A stretch of 64,000 bases of DNA, taken from assembly GCF_000009905.1 (NCBI RefSeq), contig NC_006177.1, forward strand, positions 2,666,001 through 2,730,000, written 5' to 3'. A program made the position numbers and the translations under genes. Source of the DNA: Symbiobacterium thermophilum IAM 14863 (GTDB taxonomy: Bacteria > Bacillota > Sulfobacillia > Symbiobacteriales > Symbiobacteriaceae). This document shows, piece by piece, positions 16,684 through 24,293 of this stretch (position 1 is its first letter; each line of letters opens with the position of its first letter). The notes beneath the pieces are model-generated. The model saw only the letters and a list, made by a program, of their open reading frames with translations. It searched no databases and was not told the origin of the DNA.

Positions 16684-18300
16684 CTATGCGCCCGGGCGGA
16701 CACGCGGGAAGTTGAGCGCCTCCATGAAGACCTCCTCGAAGTCGGGATGGGTCGCCAGCTCCACGAAGCGGGCCCCGCGGGCCAGGGCCTCCGCGCGGTC
16801 GCGGGCCGAGCGGGAGAGCAGGGCCAGCTTCGCCCCCGCGATCGCAGCGTTCCCGATGGGCTGGATGCGCCCCGGGTCCACCGGGGGCAGGAGGCCGGTG
16901 GCGACCGCGCTCTCCCGCCGCAGGTAGTTGCCGAATGCGCCGGCCAGGAGCACCTTGTCCAGCCGGGCGGGGCCGATCCCCGCCACCCGCAGCAGCACCT
17001 CAATGCCCGACCGGATCGCTCCCTTGGCCAGCTGCAGGGACCGGAGGTCCTTCTGGGTGAGCTGCACCCCGGGAGCCAGGGCAACGGCCCGGCCGCCCTC
17101 CGCCAGCCGGTGCGCGGCGGGTCCGGCATGGGTGAGCCGCCCGGTCTCGTCCATCAGCCCGGCCTCCAGCAGGGCCGCCGCAGCGTCCAGCAGCCCCGAT
17201 CCGCAGATCCCCCTGGCCGCCTCGGTTCCGGAGCCGCCGCCGCCGCCGGCCGTAGACCGCGGGCCGCCCGGGATAACCGTCACCACCAGGTCCCGCCCGT
17301 CGAACCGCACCGCCTCAATGGCGCCGGGACCGGCCCGCATCCCCTGGCTGATCTCGCCCCCCTCGAAGGCCGGGCCGGCGGGCGCCGAGCACGCGTAGAG
17401 CCGCCCGGCGTGGCGCAGCAGGACCTCGCCGTTGGTGCCCACGTCCACCAGCAGGACGGTCTCCTCGCCCGCGTCCAGCCCGGCCGCCAGCGCCGCGGCC
17501 ACGGTGTCCGCCCCCACGAACCCGGCGATGACGGGCAGGGCGTAGAGCGCCGGGAAGCCCGGAACCTCGAAGACCCGTCCCTCCGTGACCGCGGGCGTGT
17601 ACGGGGCCACGGCCAGTTGCTCGACCGGCAGCCCCAGGAACAGGTGGTGCATCGCCGTGTTGCCCACCAGGGAGGCGGCCGTCACCTCCTCCGGCCGGGC
17701 GCCGGCCTTGCCCAGCAGCCGGCCGAGCAGCGCCTGCGCGGCATCCCGCACGAGCCGTGTCAGTTCGCCCTTCTGCTCCTCCCCCTGGATGGCGTGGGAC
17801 AGGCGGGTCATGAGGTCGGCCCCGTAGACCGCCTGGGGGTTCAGGGAGGCGTGCACCGCCAGCTCCTCGCCCGTGCGCAGGTCCAGGAGGGCGCCGGCGA
17901 TGCCGGTGGTGCCGACGTCCAGGGCGAAGCCCAGCGACCGGCCGGTGGGGTTGAGGGGCGCCCAGGGGTCCACCTCGGCCGGTCCTGCCAGGGCGCCCAG
18001 GCGCGCCTTCCGGGGATCCAGCGTGACGGCGGGCACCACGGCCACCTCCAGGTCGCGGTCCACCCGCAGCTGGCACGACAGCCGGAATCCCTGGGCCAGT
18101 TCGGCCGGGGTGAGCTGCTCCAGGTCGGCGGGCGTCGGCTCCGGGGCCTCCCCCAGCACCCGCACCAGGCACTTGCGGCACTGGCCCCGGGCGCCGCAGG
18201 GGGTCTCCACGAAGGGCTCGTGCTGGTTCAGCGCCCGCGCGAGCGGCATCCCCGAGGGGACCGAAAACGTCCGGCCCGCGGCCTTCACCTGGACGTTCAC
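16684..18300 (-). CDS. Corrinoid-protein reactivating ATPase (2Fe-2S + ASKHA, RACE/RamA-like)
   Basis: 538 residues. An N-terminal plant-type 2Fe-2S domain has ligands C35, C41, C44 and C75 (CGARGQCRKC...SCQL). The remaining part is an ASKHA ATPase of the DUF4445 type: GFALDVGTTGIAGALLDL (~135), SLVGNTAMHHLFLGL, FVGADTVAAALAAG, VLLVDVGTNGEVLL, ARGICGSGLLDAAA and LAGAFGNYL. Such proteins reduce inactive Co(II) cobalamin in corrinoid methyltransferases at the expense of ATP. The GTG start overlaps the metH stop by 4 bp (GTGA), so it is translationally coupled to the B12-dependent methionine synthase and is its most likely client. Confidence 0.88.
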   Translation of the reverse strand: MNVQVKAAGRTFSVPSGMPLARALNQHEPFVETPCGARGQCRKCLVRVLGEAPEPTPADLEQLTPAELAQGFRLSCQLRVDRDLEVAVVPAVTLDPRKARLGALAGPAEVDPWAPLNPTGRSLGFALDVGTTGIAGALLDLRTGEELAVHASLNPQAVYGADLMTRLSHAIQGEEQKGELTRLVRDAAQALLGRLLGKAGARPEEVTAASLVGNTAMHHLFLGLPVEQLAVAPYTPAVTEGRVFEVPGFPALYALPVIAGFVGADTVAAALAAGLDAGEETVLLVDVGTNGEVLLRHAGRLYACSAPAGPAFEGGEISQGMRAGPGAIEAVRFDGRDLVVTVIPGGPRSTAGGGGGSGTEAARGICGSGLLDAAAALLEAGLMDETGRLTHAGPAAHRLAEGGRAVALAPGVQLTQKDLRSLQLAKGAIRSGIEVLLRVAGIGPARLDKVLLAGAFGNYLRRESAVATGLLPPVDPGRIQPIGNAAIAGAKLALLSRSARDRAEALARGARFVELATHPDFEEVFMEALNFPRVRPGA

Positions 18301-20876
18301 CCTGCGTCCCCCTTCCGCCCCGCCCGGCGCTCCTTCAGCACCTCCAGCGCCAGGGCCACCGCCTCCTGCGCGTCCCGCCCGTGTCCCCGGGCGCCGATCT
18401 GCTCGGCGAACGCCTTCGTCGTGGCCGCCCCACCCACGATGACCGGGCAGTCGAAGCCCTCCCGGGCGAACAGCTCGATCACCCGCTTCATCTGGGGCAT
18501 GGTGGTGGTCATCAGCGCGGAGAGGCCCACCATGTCGGCCCCCACCTTCCGGGCCTCCTCCAGGACCACCTCGTTCTTCACGTCCCGCCCCAGGTCCACC
18601 ACCCGGAACCCGTAGTTCTCCAGCAGGACCGCGACGATGTTCTTCCCGATGTCGTGGATGTCGCCCTGCACCGTGGCCAGGACCACCGTCCCGATCTCGG
18701 TCTGGCCCACCTTGGCCTTCTGGATCTCCGGCTTCAGCCGGGCAAACGCCTTCTTCATGGCCTGGGCGGAGAGCATGAGCTGGGGCAGGAAGTAGATGCC
18801 CTCGCCGAAGAGGCGCCCCACCTCCTCGATGGCGGGGATCAGATGTCGGTTGAGCATGTCCATCGGATCCCGGCCCTCGGCCAGCCCCTGCTCCACCAGG
18901 GGCACGATGGCCTCCCGGTCGCCCTCGAGGATGGCGTCGTGGAGCCGCCGGCCGAGCTCGTCGGCGAGGTCCGCCGGCGCAGGTGTCGCAGGCTCGGCCG
19001 GGGTCGCCGCCCCGTCCCGGCCCCCGGCGGGGGCAGGGCCCGACGCGGCGCCGGACGAGGGCGTTACGGCAGCGGGGGCGATCTCCCCCGCCTTCGCGGC
19101 CGCCTTCAGCGCCTCCTCCACCGTGTGCACCAGCCGCTTCGGCCCCACCGCCTGCATGTAGACGGCGGCGTTGCGGTCCCGGTTGAGGAAGAGCCGCAGG
19201 GCCCGGACGGTGTCCATCATCCGCTCGTCCAGGGGGTTCATGATCGCCATCGCGAGCCCCTCCGTCACCGCCATGCTCAGGTACACGGCGTTGAGGAAGT
19301 GCCGGTTGGGCAGTCCGAAGGAGATGTTGGAGACGCCCAGGGAGGCCAGGACCCCCAGCTCGTCGGTGATCCAGCGGATGGCCTTCAGCGTCTCCTTCGC
19401 CTCCGCCTGCTGGGCGCCGGCGGTGAGGGCCAGCGGGTCGATGACCACGTCGTGCCGGGGGATGCCGTGCGCCTCCGCCGCGGCCACCAGCCGCCGGGCG
19501 ATCGCCAGCCGCTGCTCGGCGGAGGCGGGGATCCCCTTCTCGTCGATGGTGAGCCCCAGCACCGCCGCGCCGTAGCGCCTGGCCAGCGGCAGCACCGCCT
19601 CGGCCCGCCCTTCCTCCAGGCTGAAGGAGTTGAGCAGCGGCTTGCCCACGCAGGCCTTCAGCCCCGCCTCCAGGGCCGCCGGGTCCGGGGAGTCCAGGCA
19701 GAGGGGCACGTCCACCGCGTCCTGGATCACCCGCACGGCCCGGGCCATGGCCGCAGGCTCGTCGATGAGGGGCACGCCCACGTTCACGTCCAGCACCGCG
19801 GCCCCGGCCTCCACCTGCTGCTTCGCCTCGGCCCGTACCCGCTGGAAGGCGCCTTCGCGGATGTCCCTGGTCAGCAGCTTCCGGCCCGTGGGGTTGATGC
19901 GCTCGCCGATCACCACCGGCAGGTTCTGCTCCACGAAGAACAGCGAACGGGTGCGGGAGGCGAGGCCCAGCGTGTGGGCCAGGGGGCCGGGCCGGGCCGG
20001 GGGCTTCAGCCCCTCCACCGCCGCCCGCAGCCGCCGGATATGCTCCGGCGTCGTGCCGCAGCAGCCCCCCACCAGCGCCGCCCCGGCCTCCACCAGCTTC
20101 GGCCCGTAGGCCGCGAACTCCTCAGGTCCCATGGGGAACCGGGTCGCGCCGTCGGGCTGCAGCAGCGGCAGCCCGGCGTTGGGCTGCACCGAGATGGGCA
20201 CCCGGGCGACCCGGGCCATGCGGGCGACCGCCTCCACCAGCAGGTCGGGGCCCACCGAGCAGTTGAAGCCGATCACGTCGGCGCCCAGCGACTGCAGCAC
20301 CAGCGCCGCGGTCTCGGGGTCGGTGCCGGTGAACGCCCGGCCGCTGGGATCCAGGGTGATCTGGGCGATGATCCGGATGCCCGGGGCGTGGTCCCTGCAC
20401 GCCAGCACCGCCGCCCGCAGCTCGTTCAGGTCGGCGATGGTCTCGATGATGATGAAGTCCGGCTGCGCCTCGGCAAACGCCCGGGCCTGGACGGCGAACT
20501 GTGCGTAGGCCTCATCGAAGGGGAGCTCCCCCAGAGGCTCCACCAGCGCCCCCAGCGGCCCCATCGAGCCCGCGACCCAGGCCCGGCCCGCGGCGGCCTC
20601 CCGGGCGCAGCGCACCCCGGCGACGACGATGTCGCGGCACCGGTCCTGCAGGCCGTAGTGGCCGAGCCGGATCGGGGTGGAGCCGAACGTGTTGGTCTCC
20701 AGGATCTGCGCCCCGGCCTCCACGTACGCCCGGTGGACGGCGATCACGTCCTCCGGCCGCTCCAGGTTCCACACGTCCGGGCACGCCCCCGGCGCCAGCC
20801 CCTGGGCCTGGAGCATGGTGCCCATGGCGCCGTCGAAGACCAGGACCTCGCGTCCCAGCATGTCCTCCAGCTTCAT
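18297..20876 (-). CDS. metH: Cobalamin-dependent methionine synthase lacking the activation domain
   Basis: 859 residues versus ~1,230 in the full enzyme. Domains: homocysteine methyltransferase (1-300, zinc ligands in GFNCSVGP and GGCCGTTP), methyltetrahydrofolate/pterin-binding domain (~330-590, VIGERINPTGRK, VLDVNVG), an Ala/Pro-rich linker (~600-640), B12 cap helices and the B12-binding domain with D739-x-H741-x-x-G (DIHDIG). It transfers methyl from CH3-folate to homocysteine through cob(I)alamin. The C-terminal AdoMet-binding reactivation domain is absent; a separate gene upstream supplies a homologue and an ASKHA reactivase follows. ATG 20876 after GGAGGAG. Confidence 0.94.
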   Translation of the reverse strand: MKLEDMLGREVLVFDGAMGTMLQAQGLAPGACPDVWNLERPEDVIAVHRAYVEAGAQILETNTFGSTPIRLGHYGLQDRCRDIVVAGVRCAREAAAGRAWVAGSMGPLGALVEPLGELPFDEAYAQFAVQARAFAEAQPDFIIIETIADLNELRAAVLACRDHAPGIRIIAQITLDPSGRAFTGTDPETAALVLQSLGADVIGFNCSVGPDLLVEAVARMARVARVPISVQPNAGLPLLQPDGATRFPMGPEEFAAYGPKLVEAGAALVGGCCGTTPEHIRRLRAAVEGLKPPARPGPLAHTLGLASRTRSLFFVEQNLPVVIGERINPTGRKLLTRDIREGAFQRVRAEAKQQVEAGAAVLDVNVGVPLIDEPAAMARAVRVIQDAVDVPLCLDSPDPAALEAGLKACVGKPLLNSFSLEEGRAEAVLPLARRYGAAVLGLTIDEKGIPASAEQRLAIARRLVAAAEAHGIPRHDVVIDPLALTAGAQQAEAKETLKAIRWITDELGVLASLGVSNISFGLPNRHFLNAVYLSMAVTEGLAMAIMNPLDERMMDTVRALRLFLNRDRNAAVYMQAVGPKRLVHTVEEALKAAAKAGEIAPAAVTPSSGAASGPAPAGGRDGAATPAEPATPAPADLADELGRRLHDAILEGDREAIVPLVEQGLAEGRDPMDMLNRHLIPAIEEVGRLFGEGIYFLPQLMLSAQAMKKAFARLKPEIQKAKVGQTEIGTVVLATVQGDIHDIGKNIVAVLLENYGFRVVDLGRDVKNEVVLEEARKVGADMVGLSALMTTTMPQMKRVIELFAREGFDCPVIVGGAATTKAFAEQIGARGHGRDAQEAVALALEVLKERRAGRKGDAG

Positions 20877-20948
20877 CGTCTGCTCCTCCTTCCGGCCGTT
20901 CCCGCCTCCGGCGGCGGCCCCACCGCCTGAACCTCACACAGCGGCCGC

Positions 20949-21662
20949 TCACCGCCGGCTGGTCCGCACCCGGTAGGCGCAGTCCGCCAGGGTGCAGCGG
21001 GTGCAGCCCACCGCCGGCCAGTCCCGTCCCCCGGATGGCAGCCACCCGATCAGCCCCACCAGGGACTTCTGCGGCACCAGGTAGCAGGTGGGCGTGCACC
21101 GAAGCCCGATCGCCTCTCCCCCGGCCAGGGCCACCAGTCCGGGCTGCTCCTCCACCTTCCAGTCGCCGTAGCCCGGGCCGTACAGCGGGGTGAGCGTCAC
21201 ACCGGCGGCCGCCCCCGCCTCCGCCTCCTGCAGCAGCGCCCCGCGCACCCACTCCGCCAGTCCGTGCACGAGGGCCGAACCCGCAGCGTCGACGATGGTG
21301 GCCAGGGCGAACTCCTCCCGCGCGAACAGATCCCGGATCAGCTCGTCCACGCCGGCCCCCAGGGTAACCGCCACCAGCGAGGCCGCGTCGGCCCCCGCCA
21401 GCAGCCTGGCCAGGCTCCGGGACTGCCACGCCACCCCCGGCACCGCGGCGCTCACCCGGTCCTCCGCCACGGTGACGGCGCAGTAGGCCGCGCTGGCGGC
21501 AGGGGCCGCCGCCTCCCGGGTCAGCGCGATGCCCCGCTCCACCAGGGCCAGGTCGCGCGCGCCGAGCCGCGTGCGCCCTTCCCGGTAGCCCAGCAGCCGC
21601 AGGACCTCGGGGAGCGGCGCCGGAAGCTCCGCCGCGGCCGGGCGCAGAATCGTCCGCTGCAG
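20949..21662 (-). CDS. Stand-alone MetH activation-domain protein
   Basis: About 237 residues. It matches the AdoMet-dependent reactivation domain of cobalamin methionine synthase as found in split systems: EVLRLLGYREGRT at the N-terminus, VTLGAGVDELIRDLF, DAAGSALVHGLAEWV, then LTPLYGPGYGDWKVEEQPGLV and a Cys-containing tail (GCTRCTLADC). It probably donates methyl from AdoMet to rescue oxidised MetH. The frame has no ATG, GTG or TTG near the proper N-terminus; CTG 21662 is the nearest candidate after GGTGGGGGTG. It starts within a few bases of the metF stop, so coupling by re-initiation, or a -1 frameshift from metF, is possible. It precedes metH by 72 bp. Confidence 0.82.
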   Translation of the reverse strand: MQRTILRPAAAELPAPLPEVLRLLGYREGRTRLGARDLALVERGIALTREAAAPAASAAYCAVTVAEDRVSAAVPGVAWQSRSLARLLAGADAASLVAVTLGAGVDELIRDLFAREEFALATIVDAAGSALVHGLAEWVRGALLQEAEAGAAAGVTLTPLYGPGYGDWKVEEQPGLVALAGGEAIGLRCTPTCYLVPQKSLVGLIGWLPSGGRDWPAVGCTRCTLADCAYRVRTSRR

Positions 21663-21667
21663 CTTGC

Positions 21668-22570
21668 CTACACCCCCACCCGGACCGAGTGCCGCAGCCC
21701 CAGCTCGTCGATGAGGTCCAGCACCGCCACGACCCGCCGGGCGCTGTTCATCGGGAAGATGTGCACGCCGTGGACGTGGGGCCCGATCTCCCGCAGGAGT
21801 TCGGCGGTGAGCCGCAGCCCTTCCTCCTCGTCCCGGCCCCGCATGCGGTCCAGGACCCAGCCGGGGATGACGATGCCGGGGACGGTCCGGTTCAGCCGGT
21901 CGGCAAACTCGTAGCTCTTCAGGGGCAGGACGCCATACAGGATCGGGATCTTCACCCTCCCCGCCAGCTTCGCCTGGAAGCGCTCCACCTGGCGCGGGTC
22001 GTAGACGGGCTGGGTTTGGGCGAAGTGTGCCCCGGCCTCCACCTTCTCCTCCAGCCGGGAGACCTCCGCCTCCAGGTCCGCCGCCGCCGGGTTGCAGGCG
22101 CAGCCGATGGCGAAGTCGGTGCCCTGCTCCAGCGGGGTCCCCGAGACCGTCTGCCCCCGGTTGAGCGCGGCCGCCAGCCGGATCAGCCCGATGGTGTCCA
22201 CCTCGAAGACGCCCCGGGCGTCGGGATGGTCGCCCCGCGACGGGTCGTCGCCGCGCAGGGCCAGGATGTTGCGCACCCCCAGCCCCGCCGCGCCCAGCAG
22301 CTCCGCCTGCAGGCCGATGATGTTGCGGTCCCGGGTGGTCAGGTGGAAGATCGCCTCCACCTGGCCGTCCCGCTGCAGGAGGTGGGCCAGGGTGATCGGG
22401 CTCATCCGCACGTTGGCCATCGGGCAGTCGGCCACGTTCACCGCGTCCACCCGGTCGCCGAAGCGCCGCACCCGCTCCAGCGTCCCGGCGACGCCGGCTC
22501 CCCTGGGCGGGTCGATCTCCACCGTGACGCAGAACGCGCCCTGCTGCAGCCTGTGCATCAAGCGGGCCAT
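21668..22570 (-). CDS. metF: Methylenetetrahydrofolate reductase
   Basis: 300 residues. The TIM-barrel flavoprotein reduces 5,10-methylene- to 5-methyl-tetrahydrofolate, the methyl donor for the neighbouring methionine synthase. Motifs: TVEIDPPRGAG (~18), VADCPMANVRMSPI, HLTTRDRNIIGLQAELLGA (folate/FAD region), ALRGDDPSRGDHPDA, and FAIGCACNPAA followed by KVEAGAHFAQTQPVYD. ATG 22570 is preceded by GAGGAGGGAG. It is the first gene of the metF-metH operon and sits directly downstream of a SAM-I riboswitch terminator. Confidence 0.94.
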   Translation of the reverse strand: MARLMHRLQQGAFCVTVEIDPPRGAGVAGTLERVRRFGDRVDAVNVADCPMANVRMSPITLAHLLQRDGQVEAIFHLTTRDRNIIGLQAELLGAAGLGVRNILALRGDDPSRGDHPDARGVFEVDTIGLIRLAAALNRGQTVSGTPLEQGTDFAIGCACNPAAADLEAEVSRLEEKVEAGAHFAQTQPVYDPRQVERFQAKLAGRVKIPILYGVLPLKSYEFADRLNRTVPGIVIPGWVLDRMRGRDEEEGLRLTAELLREIGPHVHGVHIFPMNSARRVVAVLDLIDELGLRHSVRVGV

Positions 22571-22595
22571 GGCGCTCCCTCCTCGTCCCTCCATA

Positions 22596-22625
22596 CGCAA
22601 AGAACCCTTCGAGAACGAAGGGTTC
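22596..22625 (-). terminator. Riboswitch-controlled terminator before metF
   Basis: On the minus strand GAACCCTTCG/CGAAGGGTTC form a perfect stem with a four-base TTCT loop (22625-22602), followed by TTTGCG. It lies between the S-box aptamer and the metF ribosome site, as expected for the expression platform. Confidence 0.8.
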
Positions 22626-22650
22626 GCAGACAGTCCACTGCTGCGCACGC

Positions 22651-22752
22651 TTCATCTCTCGGACCGAGTGTCCGCTGGATTTGGCACCGTTCTCCCCGCG
22701 GGAGAGGTTGCCGTGGCATCATGGGGCCAGTCCCTCCGCCACTCTCGATGAA
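22651..22752 (-). promoter_or_regulatory. SAM-I (S-box) riboswitch
   Basis: The minus-strand leader has the S-box landmarks in order: closing helix P1 (TTCATC at 22752-22747 pairing GATGAA at 22656-22651), CGAGAG, GGCGGAGGGACTGGCCC with GATG, the conserved CCACGGCAACC, then GGTGCCAAATCCAGC. High S-adenosylmethionine should stabilise P1 and allow the downstream terminator to form, shutting off metF, the activation protein, metH and the reactivase. Confidence 0.93.
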
Positions 22753-22780
22753 CCGGGCGGGTATTCAGTTGTTTGGGGAC

Positions 22781-22809
22781 AGTATAGCAACCTGCGTTCA
22801 GTAGGACAA
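22781..22809 (-). promoter_or_regulatory. Promoter of the S-box/metF operon
   Basis: Minus strand: TTGTCC (22809-22804), 17-bp spacer, TATACT (22786-22781). The start point falls about 25 bases before the aptamer. The -35 box lies within the last codons of the upstream M23 peptidase gene. Confidence 0.7.
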
Positions 22810-23367
22810 GCCTGCCATGTCCGCAAACCGGAGGGGATCCACCGGGCGGCCGTCCAGCCACACCTCGAAGTGCAAGTGCGGGCCCGTGACCTGCCCGGTC
22901 ACGCCAACCCATCCGACCTCGTCGCCTTGCGGTACCCGGTCGCCCTCGCTGACCCGAACGGCCGACAGGTGCGCGTAGACGGTGGCCAGCCCGCCGCCGT
23001 GGTCCAGCACAACGACCCGGCCGTAGGCCGGCAGCTCGGCGACGGCGATGACGACGCCGTCCCAGCACGCAGCCGCGGCCGCACCCTCAGGCGCGCCGAT
23101 GTCCAGGCCCGCATGCAGCCGGAACCGCTTCAGGACCGGGTGGAGCCGGTACCCGAAGGGGGAGGTGACCTCGGCGTGGCCCGGGGCCGGCCAGGCGCAG
23201 GGAAGGAGCGGAGCGGGTGCCGCCCCGTCCTGCCGCTCCCGGATCCAGCGGGCAATTTCCTCCACGTCCTGCGCGGGGTCCGCCGCCCCGGCCGGCAGGG
23301 CGGCCCATACGGCCACCGGAAAGGTCAGAACCATGACCAGCGCGAGCAACCATCTGCGTCTGTGCAC
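22798..23367 (-). CDS. Secreted M23-family peptidase (cell-wall endopeptidase)
   Basis: 189 residues. A signal peptide (RRRWLLALVMVLTFPVAVWAALPAGAA) is followed by a short helical linker and an M23 lysostaphin-like domain: TSPFGYRLHPV, LHAGLDIGAPEG (zinc HxxxD), VVVLDHGGGLATVYAHLS and HLHFEVW (zinc HxH). It should cleave peptidoglycan cross-links outside the membrane, or act in sporulation/germination. The in-frame ATG at 23376 abuts the GGAGG; GTG 23367 is nine bases from it and is preferred. Confidence 0.88.
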   Translation of the reverse strand: MHRRRWLLALVMVLTFPVAVWAALPAGAADPAQDVEEIARWIRERQDGAAPAPLLPCAWPAPGHAEVTSPFGYRLHPVLKRFRLHAGLDIGAPEGAAAAACWDGVVIAVAELPAYGRVVVLDHGGGLATVYAHLSAVRVSEGDRVPQGDEVGWVGVTGQVTGPHLHFEVWLDGRPVDPLRFADMAGLSY

Positions 23368-23657
23368 CAGGGGCATCCTCCAACCATCGTGATACCCCTA
23401 CGGTAGCGCACAGATGTTGCTGCCCGCTCACCGGCCGCTTACGGATTTCTTAAGAACCACCTGCGCGGGCCGGGAGGCTGCCGGGCCGGTCACCGGTTAA
23501 CATAATATGCACCGGCCGTCGATGGGTGACAGGGCCGGTGCTCCAACAGGCGCCCGCTCGGGAAAGGTGTGGCAGGCTCCTTATTCTCGTAATATTATGT
23601 TCTTAGAAATCGTCGTACGCTAACGGTGCCGCTGAGAAAGACTCCGGGGGGATGGCC
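23368..23657. other. Divergent intergenic region
   Basis: No gene. It separates the M23 peptidase (minus) from the CPBP protease (plus). It contains a perfect 9-bp inverted repeat GCACCGGCC/GGCCGGTGC (23509-23517, 23533-23541) with AACATAATATGC just before it, and an AT-rich stretch TTATTCTCGTAATATTATG around 23581-23600 that could hold the promoter of the plus-strand gene. I could not match a known riboswitch. Confidence 0.5.
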
Positions 23658-24293
23658 GTGAACCGCCGGTACCTGATCCTCTCCCCTCTCGTGATCATCG
23701 CCGTCTGCCACGTCGCCGCCCGGATCGCGCGCCAGGCGCTGGGACCCTGGGGCTGGGCGCCGGCGGTCGTGCTCTACTGGGGGCTGCTGGGGGCGACCAT
23801 CGCAATGAGCGGGAGAACCGGGGCCCTGCGGCGGTGGACCGCGCCGGCCCGGAGCGCCCGGGGCTGGACGGCGCTGGCCCTCCTCGTCGGGCTGATCCCG
23901 CTGCCGATCCTGGCGCAGAACCTGCACCTCCTGGCGGACCCGGTCATCCTCGCCGCCTGGTTGCTGTTCGCGCTGATCAACCCGTGGTTCGAGGAGTTCT
24001 ACTGGCGCGGGCTCCTCCTGGACGCGACCGCCCGCTGGCCCGCCTGGGCCGGAACGGCCTACTCCACGGCGCTCTTCGTCGCCTTTCACCCGGCGGTGGC
24101 GGGCGTCTTCTCCGCCGCCAACCGGGACCCGGTGGCCCTCGCCGCCCTCGGGCTGATGGGCCTGGCCTGGGCGGCCGCCTACCGCCGGACGGGAACGCTC
24201 CGGTGGGCTGTGGCCTCCCACGTCCTCGTCGACCTGGGCAACCTGGCCGTCCCTGTGTTCCTCAATCTGTACGTACCGCCGCACCTGGGCTGA
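23658..24293 (+). CDS. CPBP-family intramembrane metalloprotease (Abi/CAAX type)
   Basis: 211 residues with about six hydrophobic helices. The CPBP motifs are intact: FEEFYWRG (EExxxR, ~residue 115), FHPAV (~144) and the C-terminal HVLVDLGN (~198), forming the glutamate/histidine membrane active site of Rce1-like proteases. Substrates are unknown; some family members process small peptides or provide self-immunity. GTG 23658 is six bases after GGGGGG, whereas ATG 23652 touches it. The last 32 bp overlap the 3' end of the convergent sensor-kinase gene. Confidence 0.85.
   Translation: MNRRYLILSPLVIIAVCHVAARIARQALGPWGWAPAVVLYWGLLGATIAMSGRTGALRRWTAPARSARGWTALALLVGLIPLPILAQNLHLLADPVILAAWLLFALINPWFEEFYWRGLLLDATARWPAWAGTAYSTALFVAFHPAVAGVFSAANRDPVALAALGLMGLAWAAAYRRTGTLRWAVASHVLVDLGNLAVPVFLNLYVPPHLG

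Noticed and set aside
20949-22655. 568-codon protein covering metF and the activation protein in one frame
   Set aside because: The upstream part is a Gly/Pro-rich shadow of metF in the wrong frame; only the C-terminal 237 residues have homology.
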